This document shows positions 1 to 7,741 of a stretch of 10,248 nucleotides of DNA, piece by piece (position 1 is the stretch's first letter; each line of letters starts with the position of its first letter). Position numbers and translations under genes: made by a program. The stretch covers positions 1-10,248 of the forward strand of contig JABHUV010000308.1 in assembly GCA_018658605.1 (NCBI GenBank). Reading direction: 5' to 3'. Below the pieces are notes generated by a model that saw only the letters and a list, made by a program, of their open reading frames with translations, searched no databases and was not told the origin of the DNA. The DNA comes from Planctomycetaceae bacterium. Lineage in GTDB: Bacteria; Planctomycetota; Planctomycetia; Pirellulales; Pirellulaceae.

Positions 1-272
1 ACGTTACGCCGAAAGCCGTGAATACCGGGCAGCATGGAAAATCTGGACGGAGTACAGGTGGCTGCCGAGCAGTGACCGTCGGTGAGTCGCAATCCTTGAC
101 TAGCAAGTCGATCAATATTGGGCGTGGGGATTAGCTTTGAACCGTACACGCCAACATCACTATAGCCCACATCATCGCCATAGATAATGACGACATTGGG
201 GCGCTCCTTAGCTACGGTGGTCGAAATTATAGAAAACGAAATCAGCAGAATGGCGAGATATTTCAATTGCAT
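1..272 (-). CDS. Secreted Cys-type sulfatase, N-terminal part (runs off the left edge)
   Basis: This is the first 90 codons of an arylsulfatase-type enzyme (alkaline phosphatase superfamily), which hydrolyses sulfate esters, in planctomycetes often those of sulfated polysaccharides. Seen: a hydrophobic signal peptide at residues 1-21 (MQLKYLAILLISF to TTVA), then RPNVVIIYGDDVGYSDVG with the metal-binding Asp pair at 33-34, then the sulfatase signature CTPSR at 73-77. In this family Cys73 is converted to formylglycine by a maturase and is the catalytic residue. The order and spacing (metal Asp pair about 25-35 residues in, CxPSR near residue 70) match full-length family members, so the gene looks intact as far as it is visible. 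The start is the ATG at 272-270, chosen because it places the signal peptide directly. The nearest purine tract, AAAAGGA, is only one base from it, too close for a normal Shine-Dalgarno site. It is transcribed away from the PhoD gene. The exact sulfatase subfamily cannot be told without the C-terminus. Confidence 0.93.
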   Translation of the reverse strand, partial: MQLKYLAILLISFSIISTTVAKERPNVVIIYGDDVGYSDVGVYGSKLIPTPNIDRLASQGLRLTDGHCSAATCTPSRFSMLPGIHGFRRN

Positions 273-299
273 GTCCTTTTATGGGTAGATTGCATGTCC
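266..299. repeat. 11-bp perfect direct repeat over the sulfatase start
   Basis: ATTGCATGTCC occurs at 266-276 and again at 289-299, 23 bases apart start to start, about two helical turns. On the minus strand each copy reads GGACATGCAAT, so each supplies an ATG. The copy nearer the gene carries the sulfatase start codon. The other opens a frame of 10 codons ending in TGA (295 down to 263) that overlaps the sulfatase start. It could be an operator pair, a tiny upstream ORF affecting sulfatase translation, or a chance tandem duplication. The repeat itself is seen directly; any function is inference. Confidence 0.35.
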
Positions 300-343
300 C
301 TAACAACCTACCAAAAAACATATCGCAGCGGCACCCTTAGCCC

Positions 344-370
344 CAGGAGGTTCATCGGCCACGCCTCCTG
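344..370. promoter_or_regulatory. Inverted repeat in the divergent sulfatase/PhoD intergenic region
   Basis: CAGGAGG at 344-350 pairs perfectly with CCTCCTG at 364-370 around a 13-base spacer. It lies roughly midway between the two divergent start codons (272 minus, 432 plus). It could be a binding site for a shared regulator or a hairpin in a leader transcript. No T-run follows on either strand, so it is not a classic intrinsic terminator. I found no convincing -35/-10 pair in 273-431; TTATAA-like sequence at 376-385 (TCTTATAAGA, a palindrome) is the most -10-like element. Confidence 0.3.
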
Positions 371-431
371 CGGTCTCTTATAAGATGTTAAGATATCAGT
401 AATTGTCAAAAATTAATCTGAGAAAATATTC

Positions 432-2072
432 ATGCTTAACAGAATCTCGATAACGTTAATTGTCGTGCTCGGTCTCCTTGCCACCGCATTTGCTAACACT
501 CGCTTACCTCAGTCGCAGCCAAATGATGCAGCTGCGCAAAAAGTCCAACGTAAATTCAAGCAATATAAACGCGTTCATCAAGAAATACTTAAAATGATTG
601 TGGACGGAAAACAGAAGCAAGCGATCATGGCGTTGCGGGAAATCGTATCCGTCGTGCCTCGGGATGGTGAGTCGCGATACATGCTGGCCGTCGCCTACGC
701 CGCAGAGGGACAATTGGAAGCTGCTGTTACCTCTGTAGCGAAAGCTCTGGATTTGGGAATACCCAGATCCAGATTCTTCGGTGGTACCAAGACGGGACTC
801 GAACCACTGCAGAAAATGGAAGAGTTTCACGCACTTTTTTCAGATGCTACACCGCTGGTACACGGACCAATGTTGGGCCAAAACACCGGAACGGGTATAT
901 CCATCTGGATACGGACGGCAAGTGCGTGTGTAGTCAAGGTGACGATTCGAGAACCAGGTAGTTCAGATAGTGTCGGTACCGGTACCGGTCAGTCACTCGC
1001 TGCGACCGATTACACCGCTGTCGTGCGGGTTGATGGGTTACTGACTAACCATAATTACGAGTACACACTGACGCTGGGCGGTGATCGACTTGCAGAGGTT
1101 TACAAGTTTCACACGCTTGCTGCGAAGCACCAACAAACCAAGTTTCGAGTTGCATTCGGCGGCGGCGCGGGATTTGTCCCAGCTAATGAATATGCGTGGA
1201 ATACAATTGGTCAGCAACGCCCCGATGTGTTGATGCTATTAGGGGACAATGTCTACAGCGACGCCCCTGAAATGCCAGAGATGCAACACTATTGTTATTA
1301 TCGCCGGCAGTCCCGTCCCGAATTTAGAAGCTTAGTCTCTCAGGTTCCCGTTTATACAATTTGGGACGATCATGATTTTGGGACCAATGATTGTCAGGGT
1401 GGCCCGCTGGTTGAAGAACCGTATTGGAAGGTTCCCGTATGGAATGTATTTAAGAATAATTGGGTGAACCCTAAGTACGGTAACGGCGGGATTCAGCCGG
1501 GTTGTTGGTATGACTATTACGTGGGCAACGTCCACTTCATTATGCTCGATGGTCGTACTTATCGTGATTTAAGGCCCTCTGACGAATCACGACCCACGAT
1601 GCTTGGTCCTGCACAAATCAAGTGGCTACAACGGACAATTAAGGAATCCAGTGGAGTGTTCACTGTGCTGGTCTCACCTGTACCGTGGGTATTCAGTGCT
1701 AAAGGTGACAGTAAAGATACGTGGAATGGTTTTAAGAAGGAACGCAACGACATATTTGATGTGGTTAAGCAGTCGGGCAGAAGTGGGGTACTGTTAATGT
1801 CAGCGGATCGGCACCGCAGTGATTTATGGAAGATACAGCGAGAAGGAATGTATCCGTTGTATGAGTTCAATAGCTCGCGATTAACCAATCAACATGTGCA
1901 TCCAGAGATGGCTGGGGCAGAATTCTCCTATAATAAAAAACAATCATTTGGGATCGTCGAATTTGATACGACCATTTCCGACCCGACAGTCGAATATCTA
2001 ATTATCAATATTGATGGAAAAAAAATTCATAGCCGGGAAATTACGAGGAGTGAGATTACCAATGACCAATAA
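432..2072 (+). CDS. TPR-containing PhoD-like metallophosphatase, secreted
   Basis: A 546-residue predicted exported phosphatase of the PhoD family (phosphomonoesterase/phosphodiesterase). Seen: a signal peptide at residues 1-21, a helical TPR-like section at about 50-110 (AIMALREIV, then YMLAVAYAAEGQLEAAVT), a beta-sandwich PhoD_N-like domain at about 140-230, and the metallophosphatase core at about 238-500. Core motifs are GDNVYSD at 271-277, WDDHDFG at 311-317 and SADRH at 457-461, which match the family's metal-binding blocks. One difference is AFGGGAGF at 241-248, where Bacillus subtilis PhoD has a Cys that ligates iron. From memory this Gly-rich version is usual in the planctomycete TPR-PhoD subfamily, so metal use may differ from classical PhoD. 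Upstream of the ATG there is only a weak purine stretch (GAGAAAA). The stop overlaps the next gene by 11 bases, implying co-transcription and possibly translational coupling. The substrate is unknown. Confidence 0.9.
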   Translation: MLNRISITLIVVLGLLATAFANTRLPQSQPNDAAAQKVQRKFKQYKRVHQEILKMIVDGKQKQAIMALREIVSVVPRDGESRYMLAVAYAAEGQLEAAVTSVAKALDLGIPRSRFFGGTKTGLEPLQKMEEFHALFSDATPLVHGPMLGQNTGTGISIWIRTASACVVKVTIREPGSSDSVGTGTGQSLAATDYTAVVRVDGLLTNHNYEYTLTLGGDRLAEVYKFHTLAAKHQQTKFRVAFGGGAGFVPANEYAWNTIGQQRPDVLMLLGDNVYSDAPEMPEMQHYCYYRRQSRPEFRSLVSQVPVYTIWDDHDFGTNDCQGGPLVEEPYWKVPVWNVFKNNWVNPKYGNGGIQPGCWYDYYVGNVHFIMLDGRTYRDLRPSDESRPTMLGPAQIKWLQRTIKESSGVFTVLVSPVPWVFSAKGDSKDTWNGFKKERNDIFDVVKQSGRSGVLLMSADRHRSDLWKIQREGMYPLYEFNSSRLTNQHVHPEMAGAEFSYNKKQSFGIVEFDTTISDPTVEYLIINIDGKKIHSREITRSEITNDQ

Positions 2073-3321
2073 GGCAAATATTTCGACGCTGGCTTGTGTG
2101 GGAGCGTTTTGGATCTTTTTATCACCAAGTCTATTTGTACAGGCCGATGATTGGGGACGTTTTCGTGGGCCCAACGGTAACGGCTATTCAGCAGAAGCTA
2201 AATTTCCAGCGACATTTAAGATCGAGGATGCTTTGTGGCAGTGCCCCGTTCCCGGAAATGGGAACTCGTCACCAGTGGTTGGTGGCGGAAATATCTATGT
2301 TACCAGTGCCGACCCAGAAACGAGCGAGCGAAAATTGACTGCCATTGCCGTTAAGTCGGGAAAAAATGCTTGGTCGGTGGAGTTTCCTTTGCAGGTTTTT
2401 AAAGCCCACAAACGCAATGGCTTTGCGAGTTCGACCCCGTGTGCGGATGAAAGGCATGTGTACGTGTTATGGCAATCAGCAACGAATTCGGCAATACATG
2501 CGTTGAACCACGCAGGAAAAAAGGTCTGGACCTATGAACTGGGTGGATTTGCGGCAGGACCCGGTTGTGCGACATCGCCGATTTTGCATGGTGGTCGACT
2601 GTTGTTGACTCACGATAATGAAAAACATGAAAGTTTCTTATTAGCGCTCGATGCTGACACGGGTACAGAATGTTGGAAGACGTTGCGAAAAACTCAACGA
2701 ACAGGGTTTTCGACCCCTGTGATCTATCAAGGTAAATCTGGCGAGACCCAAGTGATCTTTAGTCACGCATATGAGGGTGTAGTCGCCGTAGATTTCGAAA
2801 AAGGAGAAATCTTGTGGCAAAATATCGTGTTTGGAGATCACCAGCAGCGTGCGATCGGTTCACCAATTGTTGCCAACGGACTGGTAATCGCGGCCAGCGG
2901 TTTCACAACTGGCGTTAAAACACTCGTTGCACTTGATCCAGAATCGGTAGATGGAGACGGGCAGGCTAGAGAAGTGTATCGACTTATGCGTAACGTGCCA
3001 CATTGTCCCACGCCACTCGTCGTTGGTGGTTTGATGTTTTTGTGGACGGACCGGGGGATATTGGCATGCTTGGAAGCGGAAACAGGAAAAGAAGTTTGGG
3101 CTAAGCGGATCGGAGGCGAGTTTTTCGCTTCTCCCGTTTGTGCCGGCGGCACAATTTATGGAGTTGACCGTGACGGTGTGGTGACGGCCGTAGCCGCTTC
3201 AAGGGAATACAAGTTGTTGGGCAAAACTGAGTTGCCCGCTGGTAGCATGGCTACACCGGCCATCGTTGACGGCAAGTTGATTTACCGTACGAGCGGTGGT
3301 GTAATTGCCTTTGGACCTTAG
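2062..3321 (+). CDS. PQQ-like (BamB-type) beta-propeller protein, secreted
   Basis: A 419-residue exported beta-propeller of the PQQ_2/BamB-like superfamily. The chosen start is the ATG at 2062: it is preceded by GAGGAG at 2045-2050 and gives a clean signal peptide (hydrophobic core at residues 9-25, cleavage likely after VQA at 26-28). An earlier in-frame ATG at 2011 would add 17 charged residues in front of the signal and lies deep inside the PhoD gene. The mature protein opens DDWGRFRGPNG, the usual beginning of planctomycete members. Repeated blade motifs with the tryptophan-docking pattern follow: GKNAW, GKKVW, GTECW, GEILW and GKEVW, and the last blade closes with VDGKLIYRTSGGVIAF. Members are scaffolds or binding proteins, and a few are quinoprotein dehydrogenases. 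I see no definite PQQ or catalytic ligands, so no enzyme activity is claimed. It overlaps the PhoD gene by 11 bases, suggesting a two-gene unit. Confidence 0.9.
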   Translation: MTNKANISTLACVGAFWIFLSPSLFVQADDWGRFRGPNGNGYSAEAKFPATFKIEDALWQCPVPGNGNSSPVVGGGNIYVTSADPETSERKLTAIAVKSGKNAWSVEFPLQVFKAHKRNGFASSTPCADERHVYVLWQSATNSAIHALNHAGKKVWTYELGGFAAGPGCATSPILHGGRLLLTHDNEKHESFLLALDADTGTECWKTLRKTQRTGFSTPVIYQGKSGETQVIFSHAYEGVVAVDFEKGEILWQNIVFGDHQQRAIGSPIVANGLVIAASGFTTGVKTLVALDPESVDGDGQAREVYRLMRNVPHCPTPLVVGGLMFLWTDRGILACLEAETGKEVWAKRIGGEFFASPVCAGGTIYGVDRDGVVTAVAASREYKLLGKTELPAGSMATPAIVDGKLIYRTSGGVIAFGP

Positions 3322-3444
3322 TTTTCGATTGTTACGTTGACAAAAACCTGCGTTTGGGCCCCCGCCGAAAGACGTAATGTGTGGGATGATGTTTTTGGTT
3401 TTTCGTGGTCCCCCTTGGTGTAAAATCCGTGCAGTTGTGCAAAA

Positions 3445-3453
3445 TGATATAAT
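3445..3453 (+). promoter_or_regulatory. Extended -10 promoter for the heme dehydrogenase/lactonase pair
   Basis: TGATATAAT at 3445-3453 is an exact match to the extended -10 consensus TGnTATAAT of sigma-70-type RNA polymerase. The position 17 bases upstream (3425-3430, ATCCGT) does not resemble TTGACA, as is common for extended -10 promoters. Transcription would begin near 3460, leaving a leader of about 45 bases before the ATG at 3507. It is in a 185-base AT-rich gap that holds no other gene, so it probably gives the downstream pair transcription independent of the PhoD/PQQ pair. The rest of 3322-3506 shows no clear terminator hairpin. Confidence 0.45.
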
Positions 3454-3506
3454 ATTCTGAGTGTTAAAACGTGTTCTAAATATATTTCAAACAGAAGTGG
3501 TAAAAT

Positions 3507-6500
3507 ATGCGATATCAACGAGTTGTTCTCTTTATGTTCATCATTGTTATTTGCGGTACGGTCGTTGGCCAGGTGCAAACTCAACAGCCAACGCTCGCTC
3601 CTGCGGTAATTCGAGTTGACCTTGCTGCTGATTTTAAGCCGGACGAACCAACGGATTTACCAGCAGGTAAAATTCTGGATGTGAAAATTGGTCCGACCGC
3701 AAGTTGGCTTTGGAGGCAAAAACAAGCAAAAGATGGTGAGAAAGTCACATTTGTCAAAACTATCGAACTCGAAAAGGTTACCAACTCGACTCTCGTCGCA
3801 ACTTGTGATAACCACTTTGTGTTTTACGTGAACGGTCAGCGAGTCGCTGCGGGTGATGAATGGGCTACTTCTTCCAGCGTTTCGATCACGAAACATCTCA
3901 AAGTCGGCAAGAATGAGTTTCGTGCCGTTTGCGTTAATGACGGCACAGGTATTGGCGGTTTCGTTTGTAAATTAGTTTTGCAATTAGCGTCAGGAAAATT
4001 GCAGCATGTGGTCACCGATGGAAACTGGGAATGTACCGCCAGCGATGATTCGCTGGAAATGCAAGCAGTGTTCGTACACGGAAAACACGGAATGTCGCCT
4101 TGGGGAACTCCCCTGTACGGTTCAAAGTCAGGCGGACTCGTCGGTGACGTACCGCCCCAGACGTTCCAAGTATTGCCTGGGTTTCAGGTTGAATTGCTTT
4201 ATACTGTTTCCCGAGCAACTCAAGGTTCTTGGGTATGTATAGCGTTTGATACCAAAGGGCGACTCATCGCGAGCGACCAGGGAAACAAGGGATTGTACCG
4301 CATCACTCCAGCCGCTCTCCCAGGACAGAAGGGTCCAGAAGAAACCGTTGTGGAAAAGCTCGACGTACCGATGACCTCCGCCCACGGCATGCTCTTTGCC
4401 TTTGATTCGCTATATGTCAGCGCCAACGGCGGACCAGGTAGTGGCCTTTATCGCTTACGTGATACTAATGGAGATGACCAATTTGATGAAGTAACTAAGT
4501 TGAAATCGTTTCGAGGTGGCGGTGAACATGGGCCCCATTCATTGAGGCTGTCACCGGATGGCAAATCGATTGTTGTTATCGCGGGCAATCATACGGATAT
4601 ACCTGCGGAGTTAGATGCGAGCCGGATACCCACCAATTGGAGCGAGGACTTTCTGTTGCCACGGCAATGGGACGCGAGAGGGCACGCAGCTGGCAAATTA
4701 GCACCGGGCGGTTGGATAGCTCAAACAGATCCGGACGGAAAACATTGGGAGCTGCTTAGTATGGGATATCGAAATCCTTTTGACTTTGCCTTTAATTCAG
4801 AAGGCGATTTGTTCGCATACGACGCGGATATGGAATGGGATTACGGAACGCCTTGGTATCGACCGACTCGCGTTGTTCATGCGACGAGTGGTAGCGAATT
4901 TGGATGGCGTAGTGGTACAGGCAAATGGCCTACGTATTATGCCGATAGCCTGCCGCCTGCCGTTGATATTGGACCTGGCTCACCCGTTGGCGTTGCGTTT
5001 GGCTATGGCACAAAATTCCCTGCAAAGTACCAACACGCATTGTATTGCCTTGATTGGACATTTGGCACAATGTATGCGGTGCACTTTACGCCCGCCGGTT
5101 CCAGTTATACAGCAGTCAAGGAAGAGTTTCTATCGCGTACACCACTGCCGTTAACGGATATAACGATCGGTCCCGATGGCGCGATGTATTTCACGATCGG
5201 TGGACGCGGGGCACAGTCTGAATTATATCGTGTAACCTATCGCGGCAACGAGTTGATCACCAGTCAACCGAACCCGATCGGCGATACCGTAACAGAGGAA
5301 CAGATGCTTGCTCACCATCTTAGGCGTAAACTCGAACGGTTGCACCACCACGTGGGGGAAGACTTGGTGGACGATACGGTTGCGCTCGCCCTAAAGCATT
5401 TGGGGCACTCGGATCGACATATCCGCTATGCGGCTAGGATTGCGCTTGAAAATCAACCTGTCTCGTTGTGGCGTCAACAAGTGCTGCGACGGACCCAGGG
5501 CAATAACAACGCTGCGGCGGTGATTAATGGAACGATAGCGATTGCGCGACAGGGTGCGTCACCAGATGCAGCGCGTGCATTGACGCTGTTGCAGTCGTTA
5601 TCGTACGAACGGCTCGAACGCACGCAACGGTTGGACTTATTGCGAGCCTACTCCTTAGTGTTTATTCGTTTAGGGAATGGAAGCACAGAACAACAAGCGG
5701 CGGTTCTAGGCGAACTCGATCCAATGTTTCCGTCAAAAGATGCAGCGTTAAATCGAGAATTGTGTAATGTGTTAGTCTATCTAAACTCCGCAACGATCGC
5801 CGGAAAATGTCTGAAGCTGATGGGGTTAGAGGATATGAGTAAGAGTGAACCCGTTGATGACTTCTTGACCCGTAATCGCGGTTATGGGCAAACGATTGCG
5901 AATTCGATTAACAATCGTCCAGAAATTCAGAAAATGCACTATGCCTATGCTTTGCGCAACCTGCGTTACGGTTGGACGCTCGAGCAACGCCGAGAGTATC
6001 TCGAGTGGTTCGTAGTTGCTAGAAAGAAATCTGGCGGCGCCAGTTATGTAGGTTTTCTCGACAATATTCAAAAAGAAGCAGTCGCAAATATGTCGCAGGC
6101 TGAACGCGACGCGCTGGCCGACAGTACATTGAGGCCGCCTCCGACCGACGCGGAGTTGCCCAAGGCGGTGGGCCCAGGCAGTGAATGGACTGTTTCCCAG
6201 TTGTTGGCGATCGCGAACAGTGGTTTGTCTAAGCGGAACTTCGACCGCGGAAAAACAATGTTTGCTGCGGCTAAGTGCGGCAGTTGTCACCGGTTTGATG
6301 GGGCGGGGGGTGCAACGGGACCAGATCTGAGTAATGTTGCGGGACGGTTTTCGCACCGCGATTTGATAGAAGCCATAGTACTGCCAAGCAAAGTCATCTC
6401 GGATCAATATCGGGCGATGGTGATTACGACTAATGATGGTAAAGTCTACAGTGGTCGGGTGACCAACGATGCGGATGGTGTGCTAACGGTCTCCGTGGAT

Positions 6501-6692
6501 GCGGTGGATCCCACCAAAACCGTTGCGATTGAGAAGAGTAATGTCGATGAAATGGAGCCGGCAAAGGCGTCATTGATGCCCGCGAAGTTATTGAACGAGT
6601 TAAATCAAGATGAGGTTTTGGATTTACTGGCGTATATGTTGAGTCGTGGTAATCCCCAAAGCAACATGTTTGGAAGTACTGATAGTAAATAG
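3507..6692 (+). CDS. PVC-type membrane-bound dehydrogenase with C-terminal CxxCH heme domain
   Basis: A 1061-residue exported protein of the large family typical of Planctomycetes and Verrucomicrobia (TIGRFAM models for the PVC dehydrogenase N-terminus and the CxxCH heme C-terminus). Seen in order: signal peptide at 1-21; a beta-sandwich at about 60-205 with VFYVNGQRVAAGDEW, resembling the sugar-binding domain at the N-terminus of bacterial rhamnosidases; a six-bladed sorbosone/glucose dehydrogenase-like propeller at about 220-580 (GRLIASDQGNKGLYRI, GEHGPHSLRLSPDG, MGYRNPFDFAFN, DITIGPDGAMYFTIGG); helical HEAT-like repeats at about 595-840; and a cytochrome c domain at about 905-1050 with CGSCH at 924-928. 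C924 and C927 should bind heme covalently, with H928 as proximal ligand and M1024 a possible distal ligand. The likely role is periplasmic oxidation of a sugar or alcohol, passing electrons to the heme. The lactonase gene 19 bases downstream fits a sugar substrate. The ribosome site is weak. No frameshift is visible. Confidence 0.93.
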   Translation: MRYQRVVLFMFIIVICGTVVGQVQTQQPTLAPAVIRVDLAADFKPDEPTDLPAGKILDVKIGPTASWLWRQKQAKDGEKVTFVKTIELEKVTNSTLVATCDNHFVFYVNGQRVAAGDEWATSSSVSITKHLKVGKNEFRAVCVNDGTGIGGFVCKLVLQLASGKLQHVVTDGNWECTASDDSLEMQAVFVHGKHGMSPWGTPLYGSKSGGLVGDVPPQTFQVLPGFQVELLYTVSRATQGSWVCIAFDTKGRLIASDQGNKGLYRITPAALPGQKGPEETVVEKLDVPMTSAHGMLFAFDSLYVSANGGPGSGLYRLRDTNGDDQFDEVTKLKSFRGGGEHGPHSLRLSPDGKSIVVIAGNHTDIPAELDASRIPTNWSEDFLLPRQWDARGHAAGKLAPGGWIAQTDPDGKHWELLSMGYRNPFDFAFNSEGDLFAYDADMEWDYGTPWYRPTRVVHATSGSEFGWRSGTGKWPTYYADSLPPAVDIGPGSPVGVAFGYGTKFPAKYQHALYCLDWTFGTMYAVHFTPAGSSYTAVKEEFLSRTPLPLTDITIGPDGAMYFTIGGRGAQSELYRVTYRGNELITSQPNPIGDTVTEEQMLAHHLRRKLERLHHHVGEDLVDDTVALALKHLGHSDRHIRYAARIALENQPVSLWRQQVLRRTQGNNNAAAVINGTIAIARQGASPDAARALTLLQSLSYERLERTQRLDLLRAYSLVFIRLGNGSTEQQAAVLGELDPMFPSKDAALNRELCNVLVYLNSATIAGKCLKLMGLEDMSKSEPVDDFLTRNRGYGQTIANSINNRPEIQKMHYAYALRNLRYGWTLEQRREYLEWFVVARKKSGGASYVGFLDNIQKEAVANMSQAERDALADSTLRPPPTDAELPKAVGPGSEWTVSQLLAIANSGLSKRNFDRGKTMFAAAKCGSCHRFDGAGGATGPDLSNVAGRFSHRDLIEAIVLPSKVISDQYRAMVITTNDGKVYSGRVTNDADGVLTVSVDAVDPTKTVAIEKSNVDEMEPAKASLMPAKLLNELNQDEVLDLLAYMLSRGNPQSNMFGSTDSK

Positions 6693-6711
6693 AATGACGA
6701 GGAATATAGAT

Positions 6712-7719
6712 ATGCGTATGTATGGTCCGGGCAGTTGGGGCAAATTGAGTTTATTTGTCGCATTGTGCGTTGTTGGTATTGCCGCCGCGTCAACGGTGCA
6801 GGCTCAGCGCAGTGTGTGGCAACGGGGAGCGACATTACAAAAATTGCATGATGGCGCCGCAGGTGAGGGTCCAGCGTGGCATCCCAAAATCGGATTGGTC
6901 GCCAGTCACGGTAGCGTTTATCTGATACGAGATGGCGAGGCTCCACAAATTTATAAGAAAGATCTCGGAACTAACGGTTTGATGTGGGATGCGGATGGGC
7001 GACTATGGTGTTGTCAGCCATCGAAAAATCGAGTCATTCGTTTTGAGGCGGACGGGACTGAAACGGTGGTCACCGATAAGTTTGAGAACGCACCCTACAA
7101 TCAACCCAACGATATAACGATTGACGTAGCGGGACGAATCTATTTTTCAGATCCCAAATACGGGCCGTATGAAAACCTTCCACAACAGGATGATAAAGGT
7201 CCCGTTGAAGGTGTCTATCGAGTCGACACAGATGGGACGGTTACACGTGTCATCACGCATGAAGTCGACCGCCCTAATGGGGTGCTGATTACGCGAGATC
7301 AAAAATACCTGTACGTAGCCGGTAATAATAACTCAGTTAAAGGTGGCGAACGTAAACTGTTTCGGTTTGAGGTGATGGATTGCTGTGGTACTGTATTGCT
7401 GGAGACAAAGAAACTGGTTTATGACTGGGGTAGTAGTCGAGGACCGGACGGATTGGCGGAAGATGTAAAGGGAAATATATACGTGGCGGGTGGTCTGAAT
7501 AGCGATAATGTAGCTGTGGAAGACAATTCACAAAAAGGCGGAATCTATGTCTTCTCACCTGCTGGAAAGTTAATAGATTTCATTGCGGTCAAAGTGGATG
7601 AAGTTACAAATTGCGCTTTTGGTGGCAACGATTTGAGAACGTTGTACATTACCGCCGGTGGAACCCTGTTTAGCATACAAACGAAAAACCGCGGTGTGAT
7701 AACCGCTATGAAAAAGTGA
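6712..7719 (+). CDS. SMP-30/gluconolactonase/LRE family lactonase, secreted
   Basis: A 335-residue exported six-bladed propeller of the SMP-30/gluconolactonase family, which hydrolyses sugar lactones with a bound divalent metal. I chose the ATG at 6712 because GAGGA at 6699-6703 lies 8 bases before it and a signal peptide follows at once (core LSLFVALCVVGIAAAS, cleavage after VQA at 29-31). ATGs at 6646, 6694 and 6718 are alternatives. The family metal ligands are all present: Glu52 in GEGP, Asn189 in RPNG and Asp246 in GPDG, and the substrate-site PND is at 132-134. The motif NDITIDVAGRIYFSDPKYG at 133-151 is typical. It follows the heme dehydrogenase by 19 bases and probably shares its transcript, so it may open the lactone that the dehydrogenase forms. 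Its sugar specificity cannot be read from sequence. Confidence 0.92.
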   Translation: MRMYGPGSWGKLSLFVALCVVGIAAASTVQAQRSVWQRGATLQKLHDGAAGEGPAWHPKIGLVASHGSVYLIRDGEAPQIYKKDLGTNGLMWDADGRLWCCQPSKNRVIRFEADGTETVVTDKFENAPYNQPNDITIDVAGRIYFSDPKYGPYENLPQQDDKGPVEGVYRVDTDGTVTRVITHEVDRPNGVLITRDQKYLYVAGNNNSVKGGERKLFRFEVMDCCGTVLLETKKLVYDWGSSRGPDGLAEDVKGNIYVAGGLNSDNVAVEDNSQKGGIYVFSPAGKLIDFIAVKVDEVTNCAFGGNDLRTLYITAGGTLFSIQTKNRGVITAMKK

Positions 7720-7741
7720 TTGCCAGGAGATGAATTTGGAG

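Noticed and set aside
975..988. GGTACCGGTACCGG repeat in the PhoD gene
   Set aside because: It encodes a Gly-Thr-Gly-Thr loop in the beta-sandwich domain and is only two short units; most likely coding-sequence coincidence.
2011..2061. Upstream ATG extending the PQQ-like protein by 17 residues
   Set aside because: It lies inside the PhoD gene, puts charged residues before the signal peptide, and the ATG at 2062 has a GAGGAG ribosome site.
3318..3584. 88-codon minus-strand frame covering the intergenic region before the heme dehydrogenase gene
   Set aside because: Its translation has no recognisable motif, no ribosome site was seen, and it overlaps the promoter and signal peptide of the real gene.
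4780..5154. 124-codon plus-strand frame inside the heme dehydrogenase gene
   Set aside because: Alternate-frame shadow of the conserved propeller; low-information translation with no start site.
5826..6407. 193-codon open frame on the minus strand
   Set aside because: It lies wholly inside the heme dehydrogenase gene, whose protein is clearly conserved there (HEAT-like repeats and CGSCH domain); the minus-strand translation shows no domain or signal.
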